Assembly (NCBI GenBank): GCA_021829055.1
Contig: JAJZCS010000002.1
Span: 1-25,312, forward strand
Length of the DNA: 25,312 bases
Direction: 5' to 3'
Origin: Pseudomonadota bacterium
GTDB lineage: Bacteria > Pseudomonadota > Alphaproteobacteria > Acetobacterales > Acetobacteraceae
Within the stretch, counting starts at the first letter, position 1, and each line of letters opens with the position of its first letter. Below the pieces are notes generated by a model. It had not been told where the DNA came from. It was given only the letters and a program-made list of their open reading frames with translations, and made no database searches. Shown here piece by piece: positions 8,140-17,596 of this stretch. The position numbers and the translations under genes were made by a program.

Positions 8140-9389
8140 CCGCTGAGAAATGGTGTTCCACCGACGGCTTGACCTCCCGTCGAAGGTGGTTCACCAGTGT
8201 TGATAGTTGCGTGGCCAGCAACAGTTACAGTCTGGGAAACGACATTAACGCCCACACCCGGCGTGATATTAACAACCGGGCCCGTTGTATCGTTTCCAGT
8301 AAAAACTACCGACGCGTCCGGGGTGTAGATCGACCCCGAAATATTGAACGTCGAATTCCCGCTAAAAGACGCCTGACTGGAGTCAGTCCTTGACTGGAAA
8401 ATTAGTACACCGCTGTATGTTCCACTGGTGGGAGCGGAAAGACTAACTGTATTGTTGTTTCCGTTCCACAAGACACTACCCGTCACATAGAATGTTACTC
8501 CCGTCCCTGTGATAGTACTATCGCCATTCAAAGTCAGGCTGCCATCAATATAGTATACGCCGGGAGCCAAGCTTGCGGTCGAGTTCTCACTTATATTCAA
8601 GCCGGACCCATAATATCCCGGCGACAGGTCCGTGGTCACATTTGCTGCAGTACCTGCAGGACAAGACGTTCCACACGTACCCGTACCGTAACCTGGAATT
8701 GGCACCGCAAGATTGGCGTATGGGTCAGGCAAAACTGCGCCACCCTGAATAACCTGCGTATTCGTCGGCGCACCAACAACGCTTCCGACCGCACCAACCA
8801 CTGGGACGGTTACATCACCGCCCTTGATGTCAACCGAACTCGTTCCGCTTGCGTCCGAATACATTGCGCAGTCTGGTGAGTTCACCGTCGTTCCGTTATC
8901 CTGAACAAGAACGCCCGTTGTACTTGAACTCGTCAAAGCCAATACGCAGGGCTGTGAACCTCCTGCTGTACCCGCGGTCGCACGGGCAACAAGGTTGCCA
9001 CCCAAGTAGCCCACTATCTCCGAAAAAAACAGTTGTTCGGGCGTACTAGCCGTAACCGTAACAGAATTAGCATCCCATACGAGACCAACCGACGGTGAAG
9101 ATCTGAGCGTCGAAACTGCCTTGTTTGCAGCATTCTGCGCGACGCTTTGAAGATAAGCTTGGCTCGCATTGGAAGAATCTATTTGCCGCGCCGCTGCCAT
9201 CGCACCGGCGTCAGCAGCGACCTGCAGCGCCGCATGGGTTCCATACCAGAAGCCTCCATCAATCGCCAAGCCGACAAAACCAAATAGCATGGCCGCACCG
9301 ATGGCCGTTATGATGGCGACTACGCCTCGAACCGACCGAAGGCGACGCCCAACCATGTGGACGGCATGACTCAACTCAGACCAAACCAT
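8136..9389 (-). CDS. TadG-like Flp pilus-assembly protein with long beta-rich tail
   Basis: At most 417 residues. The N-terminal part is a Tad (TadE/G-like, PF13400 type) domain: RSVRGVVAIITAIGAAMLFG, then FVGLAIDGGFWYGTHAALQ and VAADAGAMAAARQ at roughly residues 17-70. This is a membrane helix followed by the AADA-x-A-AAA segment. From about residue 140 the protein is rich in Gly, Ser, Thr, Asn and Val. It has many short strands such as PGVYYIDGSLTLNGDST, TFYVTGSVLWNGNN and SGSIYTPDASVVFTGND, as in a right-handed beta-helix or polymer-forming surface domain. The von Willebrand domain of classical TadG is not visible. It is the first gene of the operon. The ATG at 9389 is given; an in-frame ATG before VGRRLRSVRG (near 9356) is possible. 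No prepilin, ATPase, secretin or peptidase gene is nearby, so the pilus machinery must be elsewhere. Confidence 0.75.
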   Translation of the reverse strand: MVWSELSHAVHMVGRRLRSVRGVVAIITAIGAAMLFGFVGLAIDGGFWYGTHAALQVAADAGAMAAARQIDSSNASQAYLQSVAQNAANKAVSTLRSSPSVGLVWDANSVTVTASTPEQLFFSEIVGYLGGNLVARATAGTAGGSQPCVLALTSSSTTGVLVQDNGTTVNSPDCAMYSDASGTSSVDIKGGDVTVPVVGAVGSVVGAPTNTQVIQGGAVLPDPYANLAVPIPGYGTGTCGTSCPAGTAANVTTDLSPGYYGSGLNISENSTASLAPGVYYIDGSLTLNGDSTITGTGVTFYVTGSVLWNGNNNTVSLSAPTSGTYSGVLIFQSRTDSSQASFSGNSTFNISGSIYTPDASVVFTGNDTTGPVVNITPGVGVNVVSQTVTVAGHATINTGEPPSTGGQAVGGTPFLSG

Positions 9390-9985
9390 CGTCCCACTTC
9401 ATATCCGGCATAAAGCGTTTACTCGACTTGACTACAAGGATTCCAGCAGGATTGCAAGATTTTAACTTTTTGACCTCCTGTCAGAAAAGGAAGGGCATCA
9501 GGCGCGTTCAACGTCAGCCTAGTTCGTGCTGGATACGGGGCAAAAGCTGGCACCCGGCTTTACCTATGGTCAGAACCAGCAGATAAAATTCCCAACAAGC
9601 AAGCGGCCAGCAATCGCCAGGTCTTTCCTTCCAGCCTTCTTTTCATCATTCGAGTGCAAGCCGGACTGGATCGACTGGCGACAGGATTTGCTGCTTTGTC
9701 TTCCTACCCAGACACGCACCATCTGCACATCTCGGCCGTTTTTTGCATTTATTGACACCTGCGCGCCGCGATGTAATGCAATTTACGGCTCTGGCGCTAC
9801 CAAGATCCAGCTCGCCAATCCGGCCTTCCAAGAAGGGCTCGACCTGTGTCAGCACTGCTTAAGGATCTGGCAAATTCGCCGCTTGCAATGAACACCAGTA
9901 AAACTCTCTTGACAACACCGCCGCGTTTGTAGCTGCGGCCACTCTCGATACGCGGGAGCAAGCGGTCCCCCCTTCTGTATTTAAT
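9390..9985. other. Divergent intergenic region between the Tad operon and wrbA
   Basis: Both flanking promoters should be here. On the minus strand an isolated ribosome-like AGGAGGT lies near 9473-9479 with no start at useful distance; TAAAAT just after it may be a -10 for the Tad operon. A 121-codon plus-strand ORF (9526-9891) and overlapping minus-strand frames (9570-9855) show some protein-like runs but no family, and none has a good start. They may be traces of a decayed gene; I do not call one. Confidence 0.4.
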
Positions 9986-10013
9986 TTGATATCAAATGAA
10001 TTACGGCTATAAT
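9986..10013 (+). promoter_or_regulatory. Predicted wrbA promoter with palindromic -35 region
   Basis: TTGATA (9986-9991), a 16-base spacer and TATAAT (10008-10013) make a near-consensus sigma-70 promoter about 30 bases before the wrbA start. The -35 box is part of the perfect palindrome TTGATATCAA (9986-9995), which could be a repressor site; that is inference. Confidence 0.65.
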
Positions 10014-10043
10014 CAGCCCGGTTATCGAGAGAGGAGCGCCGAA

Positions 10044-10646
10044 ATGACAAGAATTCTTGTTCTCTACTACAGCACCTGGGGCCACGTAGAAACGCTGGCA
10101 AATGCAGTCGCGGAAGGCGCGCGAAGTGCGCCAGAAAGCGAAGTATTAGTCAAACGCGTGCCGGAAACCATGCCAGAAGAAGTCGTTAAAGCGATTCACG
10201 CGAAGACGGAGCAGGAGGCCGCGATAGCAACTCCCGATGAGCTTAGCCAATACGACGCGATCATCTTTGGAACGCCGACGCGATTCGGTAACATGTGTGG
10301 TCAGATGCGTAACTTTCTTGACCAAACTGGCAACCTTTGGGCCAAAGGCGCGCTCATCGGAAAAGTTGGCTCTGTCTTCGCGAGCACCGGTACGCAACAT
10401 GGCGGCCAGGAAACAACCATTACTTCATTTCATACGACCTTATTGCATCACGGCATGATCATTGTTGGAGTACCCTATGCCGTCACTGAATTGATGAATA
10501 TGAGCGAGATCACAGGAGGCTCTCCCTACGGGGCAACAACGTTAGCAAGTTCAGATGGCTCTCGCAGGCCGAGTTCCAACGAGCTTGCCATCGCACGGGC
10601 ACAAGGCAAGCGCGTCGCCGAAATCGCGGCACGTCTAACGACTTAG
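10044..10646 (+). CDS. wrbA: NAD(P)H:quinone oxidoreductase, WrbA type
   Basis: WrbA is an FMN-dependent tetrameric flavodoxin-like enzyme that reduces quinones by two electrons using NAD(P)H and protects against quinone redox cycling. The 200-residue length matches the family (about 198). The FMN phosphate loop [12 protein letters not shown] lies at residues 8-19. [20 protein letters not shown] and [14 protein letters not shown] form the flavin ring and dimer contacts. GVPYA and the C-terminal [11 protein letters not shown] helix are also present. A longer frame starts at 9996, but the ATG at 10044 fits the family and has GAGGAG nine bases upstream, 24 bases after the predicted transcription start. 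The gene is single and convergent with tamB. Upstream and downstream copies of TTGATATCA (9986 and 10655) flank it. Confidence 0.95.
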   Translation: MTRILVLYYSTWGHVETLANAVAEGARSAPESEVLVKRVPETMPEEVVKAIHAKTEQEAAIATPDELSQYDAIIFGTPTRFGNMCGQMRNFLDQTGNLWAKGALIGKVGSVFASTGTQHGGQETTITSFHTTLLHHGMIIVGVPYAVTELMNMSEITGGSPYGATTLASSDGSRRPSSNELAIARAQGKRVAEIAARLTT

Positions 10647-10695
10647 CAACAATGTTGATATCACGTTTCGGCATCAATACTAAATAGCAGATTAT

Positions 10696-10713
10696 GTCGA
10701 TAGCAATATCGAC
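10696..10713. terminator. Hairpin between convergent wrbA and tamB
   Basis: GTCGATA-GCAA-TATCGAC is a perfect 7-bp stem with a 4-base loop in the 83-base gap between two converging genes, where a shared terminator would be expected. There is no T run on either side, so termination ability is unproven. Confidence 0.35.
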
Positions 10714-10729
10714 CAGCTGTAGTGCGCGG

Positions 10730-13700
10730 TCAGTAGCTAAATTGATATGACAAACCGATGTTTTCCCCACCTGATGCACTTGACCCCGCACCGTTGCTGA
10801 GAGCGGTATTAAGCTTCAGCCCCCTAAATAGGTTGACCTGCACGTTCACTTGCGGCGCCTGCCCGCTAGCAGATTGCTGTGCTCCCACGTAAACGCCAGG
10901 TGCCACGTAGCGCCCAGCGTTTATAGTCGGAGCGCCAGTTCCATCCGAACCGCCGCCAAGTGACAGCTCATCGAGTCCAAGGACGCTTCGAATCCGCCCA
11001 AGCGGGCTGACGCCGCTGCCAACACCCGCCAACTGCGCTAGCGATGTGGCAAGCGACGCAGCTTGGAACGGCGACAAATTTTGGGTGCTGGTGTTATAAA
11101 GCAGATGTGCTAAAACTTCGTCAGAAGGTAAATATGGGACACTAGATAAGGTAATTTTCGGTGCCATTGGCGTCCCTGTCACGGCCAGTGTTGAGCTAGT
11201 CCCATCTGTCGAGACATGGGTTGCCTCAAGGTCGATAACCGGCATTAACCCAGCGCCGTTGAAGGCAATATGACCTTTGGTAAATCGGAGAGTTTTGCCC
11301 CCAAGGTTGAAATGGCCCAAAATCAAGCTCAGCTCACCTGACGGTATCGGTCTCAACACAGTGCCACCGAAATGCAGCCGGCCGCCGAGGTCAGCGAGAA
11401 TCCCGTGTCCTCGGACAAACGTTCTATTTTTTGCAATCACGTTGAGATTCAGCCGTACTGCCGGCAAAAAGGTCCGCGACACTGGTTTTTTTTGACCCGG
11501 ACGGATAATTGTTAGTTTCGAAACCGATGGAGGTAATCCTTCGGGAATCGTGATGTCAGCGATGTCCACCGCGATTGTTCCTGTCAGGTCAACGCCGCGA
11601 CGTATGGTGCCAACAAGGCTCAAATCACCACTCAGCACCTCTGAAACAATGTCGTTTCGAACAGGACTCGCTCGGTTGAGCTTTAGATACAAGGCGACCG
11701 GTATCATTCCGCGAAGCCCGATCGATCCGTTTCCAGTAATCCTGCCGTGACCCGCGTTAGCACCAAATCTCACGAGATTAATTTTCGAGCCTGCGGCCGC
11801 CAGCCGCACGTCCACGTTCGCCAAATCCAGGCCCGATGAAAAATCCCGAACACTCGCACCAGTAATAACCATACTGCCCGTCACATTCGGTGCCGTCGCC
11901 CTACCTCTGATAATAAGGTCAGGCCGGACGCTGCCAGCCACCCACAAGCCCTGAGCTTCCGTCATCGGGTTAAGGAGATCGAGATCCGCGTCGCCGACAA
12001 TACCAAGATTGACGGTCCTTGTTTGACCGAGCTGTATGGTTCCACGAAGATCAAGATGCATTTTTGTGCCGGCATCGACGGTGACGCGGCCATGGATAAA
12101 ACGGCCTGACAGTTTATCTTGGGTATCAATGTCGATTGGCGGCAACAAAGCTGCCTTGCCTTCAGCAAAATGAAGGCCGCGTGCATCAATCTGTATCGTG
12201 CCACGGACGGTGTTCATCGTACCCGCCATGTCGCCTGATCCGCTGACTGTGCCCGTTGCCCGCCACGTGGGATTCACGTCGCCCACCATCGCTGCAGGAA
12301 GCGAGTGAAGGCGGAAGGACATAGCGAACGGTTGGCTGGCCGCCATTGGTACCGAGCCTTCGATGCGCAACCTCCCGCCGCCCAAAATACCGGTAATTCT
12401 ACCGTGAATATTTCTTCCATCTAACGTCGCATGCATAGAGATTGTGCCTGGAGGCAACTTACTGCCCGAGCCGTCACCGAAACCGAGGCTGGTAGCGTGC
12501 AACAAAATGCGGCCTGATGGTGCCGCAAGCGGGCCCGTAAACTTTCCAACGATGTTGGCCACGCCTGTCATCGCAACGCGTTTGTCAACAGATTTAACAA
12601 GCGCGATAGGGAATTGTCTGATCTCGACATCAAGATTAAGCGTCGGCGCAATCCTTCCGTTTACCGAGACCGCCCCTGTTCCCCCCGGCCCGTTGATGCT
12701 AAGGCCCGTGATATGAACAAGAAGCCCGTTCGTCATTGAAATCTCAGCCGGCTTCCGCAGTTCTAAGCTTGCGGCTTTATTTCTCAGCCCAAATCGCGAA
12801 ATCTTGGCGCTTTGCGACCGAAGGTCGACTTCTCCTGCAATTCGGACCTGACTTTCTTCCCCTTTTGCGATCCGAATCTCGCCTCCCGCCTGCAAGGCAA
12901 AGCGAGCCACGGAACCCTCAACCACGCCATTCATTTTTCTGACGACAACACCGTCAGCAGTCGCCCTAGCAAGCCTTAAGTGAGCCCGGACAGTTGCTTT
13001 AGCCGAGTGGCTCAGCAACAATCCATTAATTGAAACATCGCCAATCGCAACGTTGCGCCCGAGGCCGATCTCCTTGCCGTCAATGCCAAACGAAGCTGGC
13101 GCCCCAGCCTGATGAAGGAAAATAGCCGATATCCCTCCGCGAAGACCGATACGCACAAACGGATTCAGTTCCGTTAACTTTTTCATTTGGATCTTGAGTC
13201 TACCCAAAGGAACAGGGGCATTCCGTGTGAATTTTATCGCCCCTGAGGCTGTCAAAGACTGCCAATGTAGCGTGTCTAAGGTGGCAGTTGTGACACCGTC
13301 GGCGGCACGCGCGAATTCCGACCGAAGGGTTACCGGACCACCAAGCAACTGTCCTCGGCCGTGCATCGCTCCATGATAATTTCCTGACCGATTCTGAAAA
13401 TCGACGGCAAGACTGAATGGGCCGGAATGCCCTTTCGCTGTCGCAACCTGGCCGGTCAACGTGCCCGTTAGGCGTTGCCTATTGCGTCCCCCAGTCAGTT
13501 TTGCCATTCCGGCGAGCCTACCCGAAAGCGCCGGGTCCATAGCCCCAATCTCGGGCACCGCAATGCCAACAGCAAGGTTAATTTTTTTTCTTATACTGCC
13601 ACGCAAGTTGGCCTGGAAATAGGGAGCCGTAAGCCCACAATGATCGATTGTGATCCCGGATCCCATGACGCTGAAAGCCGCTGACAATATGGATTTCGGC

Positions 13701-14689
13701 CCCAGAGACCGCGAGATCAATCCTGTCCCGCTCTTGACGTCCAGCACGTCCTCGACCTGGAAGTTGGCGCGGCCACCCCGGTATGTGGCGACCAGGTGCA
13801 TGGCACTGCCACCCGTTATGCGTTGGCCAATTAGTGCTGCAGCCGGCGCCAGGTTCGGTATATTGACGGTAAGATCACTGCCAACAAGTTTGTCCGTGAA
13901 ACGGGCTGTTCCTTTCGCGATGACCTCCATGGGTCCAATTGCAGCAGCAAGATCAAGCCGTACGTCCGAGCTTGGCCCCACGAGCTGCATCTTGACATTG
14001 ATTGGTCCCGATATTCCCTTTGGGAGCACGAATTTCGCCAAGCGACCGATAGGGCCTTGGCCGGTGTCATGCACCACCAATTGCGCGTCGACCCGATGAC
14101 CACGTAATGCGCCAGAGACGTGGTAATCTCCATCGCCATCTAGAGCACGCGCAACCAATGCGACATTAAACGACTTTGCGCTGTGCAGCGAAAAGCTTCC
14201 TTGAATTTTAAGCGCCAGCTTTTGACCGAGTACATGCCTCCCGATGTCGAACGTCTTAATCGCAAGCTTAGAAACCTGCATGTTCAGTAACGGACGCCAC
14301 CCATTGGGAAGTAAAGCTCTTCGTCGCGATCGCGACCTGCTCTGTGCCGGCAAACGTACAAGGTCGACCCGGTGAGCGGTGAGAGACTCAATTTGTAACT
14401 TGCCAATCAGAAGCGACTCCGCAGACCAACGCAACCGCGCATCGTCGATGGTCAAGTACACCCCCTGGCTGTCGGCGACAGTAATTTGACGGGCTGCAAA
14501 GACATCCGGAAAATGTCCCGACAGTGCCTTCACGCGAACGCGACCGCCGCTCAACGCCGCGACCTCCCATGAAAGAATGGAGCGGCCCATGCCGGTATTC
14601 AGCACGATCAGCACCGCCATTACGACAACAAGCGCGAAAACAAATGCTCCGAGAATGGAAGCCGCGAACAATTTCAGTACGGAGCGCAT
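10730..14689 (-). CDS. tamB: Translocation and assembly module inner-membrane protein TamB
   Basis: TamB is a very long beta-taco protein anchored in the inner membrane that spans the periplasm and, with TamA, helps insert outer-membrane proteins and move phospholipids outward. The 1319-residue length is typical (about 1250-1450). One N-terminal membrane helix (residues about 8-32) is followed by an AsmA-like start (TGMGRSILSWEVAALSGGRVRV). Hundreds of residues of alternating strands with GTI, GSI and LDLRG patterns follow. The C-terminal DUF490 domain holds PYLPSDEVLAHLLY, LSPFQAASLATSLAQL, SVLGLDELSLGG and the final VQVNLFRGLKLNT ... GLSYQFSY with a terminal aromatic residue. The start is ATG at 14689, overlapping the tamA stop as TGATG; a TTG one codon earlier is also possible. 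It is the last gene of the minus-strand run, and the tamA-tamB pairing supports the call. Confidence 0.92.
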   Translation of the reverse strand: MRSVLKLFAASILGAFVFALVVVMAVLIVLNTGMGRSILSWEVAALSGGRVRVKALSGHFPDVFAARQITVADSQGVYLTIDDARLRWSAESLLIGKLQIESLTAHRVDLVRLPAQSRSRSRRRALLPNGWRPLLNMQVSKLAIKTFDIGRHVLGQKLALKIQGSFSLHSAKSFNVALVARALDGDGDYHVSGALRGHRVDAQLVVHDTGQGPIGRLAKFVLPKGISGPINVKMQLVGPSSDVRLDLAAAIGPMEVIAKGTARFTDKLVGSDLTVNIPNLAPAAALIGQRITGGSAMHLVATYRGGRANFQVEDVLDVKSGTGLISRSLGPKSILSAAFSVMGSGITIDHCGLTAPYFQANLRGSIRKKINLAVGIAVPEIGAMDPALSGRLAGMAKLTGGRNRQRLTGTLTGQVATAKGHSGPFSLAVDFQNRSGNYHGAMHGRGQLLGGPVTLRSEFARAADGVTTATLDTLHWQSLTASGAIKFTRNAPVPLGRLKIQMKKLTELNPFVRIGLRGGISAIFLHQAGAPASFGIDGKEIGLGRNVAIGDVSINGLLLSHSAKATVRAHLRLARATADGVVVRKMNGVVEGSVARFALQAGGEIRIAKGEESQVRIAGEVDLRSQSAKISRFGLRNKAASLELRKPAEISMTNGLLVHITGLSINGPGGTGAVSVNGRIAPTLNLDVEIRQFPIALVKSVDKRVAMTGVANIVGKFTGPLAAPSGRILLHATSLGFGDGSGSKLPPGTISMHATLDGRNIHGRITGILGGGRLRIEGSVPMAASQPFAMSFRLHSLPAAMVGDVNPTWRATGTVSGSGDMAGTMNTVRGTIQIDARGLHFAEGKAALLPPIDIDTQDKLSGRFIHGRVTVDAGTKMHLDLRGTIQLGQTRTVNLGIVGDADLDLLNPMTEAQGLWVAGSVRPDLIIRGRATAPNVTGSMVITGASVRDFSSGLDLANVDVRLAAAGSKINLVRFGANAGHGRITGNGSIGLRGMIPVALYLKLNRASPVRNDIVSEVLSGDLSLVGTIRRGVDLTGTIAVDIADITIPEGLPPSVSKLTIIRPGQKKPVSRTFLPAVRLNLNVIAKNRTFVRGHGILADLGGRLHFGGTVLRPIPSGELSLILGHFNLGGKTLRFTKGHIAFNGAGLMPVIDLEATHVSTDGTSSTLAVTGTPMAPKITLSSVPYLPSDEVLAHLLYNTSTQNLSPFQAASLATSLAQLAGVGSGVSPLGRIRSVLGLDELSLGGGSDGTGAPTINAGRYVAPGVYVGAQQSASGQAPQVNVQVNLFRGLKLNTALSNGAGSSASGGENIGLSYQFSY

Positions 14690-16548
14690 CAAAACGCCTG
14701 TCCAAGGCCAATATAAATGGCAAATGAGGCTCCGCCGGGAGGCCGGTTGACGGGTACGCCGACGTCAAGACGAATCGGACCAATGCTGGTATAATAAAGA
14801 AAGCCTAGCCCCGTCCCGACACGCAGTTTTCCGGCAAAGATAGCGCCACTAGCCGAAACCTGGCCAGCATCGAGGAAGGGTGCAATACCTAAGTGCTTAC
14901 CAATCCTTTGCCGAAATTCGATCTCAAAAGCATCAATCGAGGTGCCGCCTTCGGGAATGCCATTGCTAAACTGTGGCCCGACGGTTTGATAAGTAAACCC
15001 ACGCACCGTTCCCGTACCTCCGGCATAGAATCGTTGATCGGGTGGCACACCGAATTGGGACGCTCCAAAAATGCGCCCTAACACTGACCGCAATGCGAAT
15101 ACTCCGCGACCTTGGGCTTCCATATTTATATAGGTGTCGCCGATAAGTTCAGTAGTAACGAACAAATCGGCCTTTTGCCCCCACTTGATAGAAGGTACAA
15201 TGCGCAGCGTAAGATGGATACCATGGGTCGGATTCAAAAGTGAATTAGTCGTGTCATAATCAAAATTAATCGGCACTTGGTTGATAACGTAACGCTGATC
15301 TATGTTTTCCTGTTCCACGCGTTCCGAAGTGAAAGATAGCCCGAAATTTGCCATCAGCTTATTAGCCAAAGGCCGCGATAGGCCGACATCGGCGAGAACG
15401 CCAGTGCGGTCATAGGCTGGAAGGAATTCCCGCAAAGCTTGAAGCTGCCCGATAAAACTCTGCTCATGCCTATAGAAATCTGGAATCTGGTATGTCGTCA
15501 TTACGTCGTACCCGGGCGCAAGCTTGATCGTCTTTCCGCCCGCCGAGCCAAGCTGGTTTGTACCGAGACTCAACGTCAATCGTTGGCCCTCACCAAAAAC
15601 GTTTCTATCCATCCATGATACATTCGATGATACGCCCAAATCACTTGAATAGGCGGCCGATATTACAATCTGGTGCAATTTGCGTTCGTGGACCACAAAC
15701 GTAACTGGCAACCGCCCTTGCGGCGTGGGTGAGTTAGCAGTTTTTAAAGAAACCGAAGAAAACAGACCAAGGGCAAGCAGATCAGACCGAGCACGGTCAA
15801 GTCCAGCGGCGCTGTATACCTGACCAGGATGTAGGGCGATCTGCCGGTACAAAAAGGCCGCTTTCGCATGCTGCAACCCACTAAATTTGATGGCACCGAT
15901 GTCGACGCGCGGCCCAAGAGCGACTGAATAATGTAAAGAAAGTGTATGGTTGGTGGGATCTGCGTACGCGACTGGCTTAGCAACCTTGGCGAAAGCAAAA
16001 CCTCGGTTACGCAACGCGTCCTGCAAATTTATTGCAGCATCCAAGATTGGCGTCGCTTTCGCAGGCTCGCGGGTTGTAATACCGAGAGCCAAGTTAGAGA
16101 TAGCGCCGCGAAGCCCAGCTATGCTGATCTCGCCTATATGATAAAGGGGACCGCGGTCGACCGTTACGACAACCGGCACCGGCGGTGCGGCTGGCGCGCG
16201 CTGGAGCGTTTGCGGCAAACTCGCATTGTCGAGGGAATAGCCACCTATCGTAATAGCAACCGTGCCTGAATCATAACCTTCACTTTCCAGAACGGTTGCA
16301 AAGTTTCGTCGGTCCGCCTCCGCACGGCCGATGAGGGCGAACGGCCCCACCCGGCTTTTGTCCCGGAGTTGTTCAAGAGTAGAACTTTGTCGCAGCAACA
16401 AATCAAGTTTAGGATCTCCTGATGGTTTAAATATGACGTTGTAGGGCTGCGGATCAGCTGCACGAGACGCGTGGATTGAGCCCGCGAGCAAAGCTAAGCC
16501 CACAAGGAGCAACTCAAGGAAACGCACTTGTCGTGCACTCAAGGTCAC
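14689..16548 (-). CDS. tamA: Outer-membrane translocation and assembly module TamA (Omp85 family)
   Basis: TamA is an Omp85-family beta-barrel that works with TamB in outer-membrane protein assembly. After a signal peptide ending near ASRA/ADPQ come three POTRA-like domains (about residues 35-295). The third holds the block LDRARSDLLALGLFSSVSL. Then comes a 16-strand-type barrel with VSWMDRNVFGEGQRLTLSLG, the lid-loop motif GGTGTVRGFTYQTVGP (RGF about residues 516-518), and the closing IGPIRLDVGVPVNR and IYIGLGQAF with a C-terminal Phe, the usual barrel signal. The frame can begin at GTG 16560, but AAAGGGG directly touches it. The GTG at 16548 has this site 11 bases upstream, so I choose it (619 residues). 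It lies 67 bases after the rluC-like stop and overlaps tamB. Confidence 0.92.
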   Translation of the reverse strand: MTLSARQVRFLELLLVGLALLAGSIHASRAADPQPYNVIFKPSGDPKLDLLLRQSSTLEQLRDKSRVGPFALIGRAEADRRNFATVLESEGYDSGTVAITIGGYSLDNASLPQTLQRAPAAPPVPVVVTVDRGPLYHIGEISIAGLRGAISNLALGITTREPAKATPILDAAINLQDALRNRGFAFAKVAKPVAYADPTNHTLSLHYSVALGPRVDIGAIKFSGLQHAKAAFLYRQIALHPGQVYSAAGLDRARSDLLALGLFSSVSLKTANSPTPQGRLPVTFVVHERKLHQIVISAAYSSDLGVSSNVSWMDRNVFGEGQRLTLSLGTNQLGSAGGKTIKLAPGYDVMTTYQIPDFYRHEQSFIGQLQALREFLPAYDRTGVLADVGLSRPLANKLMANFGLSFTSERVEQENIDQRYVINQVPINFDYDTTNSLLNPTHGIHLTLRIVPSIKWGQKADLFVTTELIGDTYINMEAQGRGVFALRSVLGRIFGASQFGVPPDQRFYAGGTGTVRGFTYQTVGPQFSNGIPEGGTSIDAFEIEFRQRIGKHLGIAPFLDAGQVSASGAIFAGKLRVGTGLGFLYYTSIGPIRLDVGVPVNRPPGGASFAIYIGLGQAF

Positions 16549-16615
16549 GCTGCCATCCACCCCTTTAATATCAGATTAACATCCGGTCCGATCTGACCAA
16601 CCGGTCCAACGCGCC

Positions 16616-17596
16616 TTAATTCCTCAGGCGATATTCCGGCGCTGCAGCGCGCGGGACTGTAAACCCCAAGGCAGTTAAACTGGCGCGCAGGTGTAGAGGC
16701 GGGTCGGCTTCGACGATTAGAACGCCGCCGCGCGGATGCGGCAATTCCAGGCGCCTCGCGTGTAAATGCAACTGCCTCGCAAACCCTTCCGCATGTGCCC
16801 GTTCACCTGCGTACGGTAAATCCCCTAGGATCGGCGTGCCGATGGCAGCACAATGCGCACGCAACTGATGAGTCCGGCCAGTTAGGGGTTCCAGTTCCAG
16901 CCACGCGAATTTTCGTCCGGCGTGGTCAAGCGTCCGGTAGTTCGTAATAGCATGTGCAGCGTCTTGATGGCCCTTCGACACGGGCTTGGTGCGCGCGCCA
17001 GACGACCCACTAATACGTACAAGGTCAAGATCAATCTGTCCCTCTAGTGGCACCGGAAGCCCAACAACAAGGGCCCAATAAATCTTAAGGGTGTCACGCC
17101 TGCGAAATGCCTTTGCCAACGCGGCTGCAGCGAACGCGCTACGGGCCAAAACAAGAGCACCTGAGGTGCCACGGTCGAGCCGATGCACAAGGCGCGGCCG
17201 CTCCTTGGCTTTAAATTTTAACGCATCAAGCATTCCGTCCAAATGCAACGCGATGCCCTTACCACCTTGGGTCGGGAGCCCAGCGGGCTTGTCTAGGACG
17301 ATTACGTCGTCATCCTGGTAAAGAATTCGTGCGACAAGATCATGCATCGCGCCCGCTTCGAACACTGTCTTGTGCCGCGGCTTTGCATCGATCTCGTGTA
17401 TCGGTGGTATTCGGACCGATTGTCCCGCAAGAACCCGCGTCGACGAAATGACACGCCTACCGTCAATCCGAACTTGGCCGGTACGGCAGAGTCTTTCGAT
17501 AACCCCCTGAGTCAGGCCGGGTCGATGCCGGCGCAACAGCCGGTCAAGGCGCAACCCCGCCTCGTCAGCCGACACGTCATGCATTTCGACGTTCAC
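16616..17596 (-). CDS. Ribosomal pseudouridine synthase, RluC/RluD family
   Basis: Enzymes of this family isomerise uridines of 23S rRNA to pseudouridine. An S4 RNA-binding domain comes first (LRLDRLLRRHRPGL ... GQVRIDGRRV). The catalytic domain has the family signature VHRLDRGTSGALVLA with catalytic Asp at about residue 141. It also has VLDKPAGLPTQGGKG, the LEPLTGRTHQLRAHCAAIGTPILGD block and LHLHARRLELPHP. The length of 326 residues is normal. Two starts compete: TTG at 17623 and GTG at 17596. The GTG overlaps the rarA stop (GTGA) and has GGAG about nine bases upstream, so I choose it. RluC (sites 955/2504/2580) is more likely than RluD by its HRLDRGTSG form, but I cannot settle the target. 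tamA follows 67 bases later. Confidence 0.88.
   Translation of the reverse strand: MNVEMHDVSADEAGLRLDRLLRRHRPGLTQGVIERLCRTGQVRIDGRRVISSTRVLAGQSVRIPPIHEIDAKPRHKTVFEAGAMHDLVARILYQDDDVIVLDKPAGLPTQGGKGIALHLDGMLDALKFKAKERPRLVHRLDRGTSGALVLARSAFAAAALAKAFRRRDTLKIYWALVVGLPVPLEGQIDLDLVRISGSSGARTKPVSKGHQDAAHAITNYRTLDHAGRKFAWLELEPLTGRTHQLRAHCAAIGTPILGDLPYAGERAHAEGFARQLHLHARRLELPHPRGGVLIVEADPPLHLRASLTALGFTVPRAAAPEYRLRN

Noticed and set aside
7721..8146. 141-codon plus-strand ORF
   Set aside because: Antisense to the first TadE-like gene, whose pilin motif is clear.
13650..14099. 149-codon plus-strand ORF
   Set aside because: Antisense inside tamB; no family pattern.
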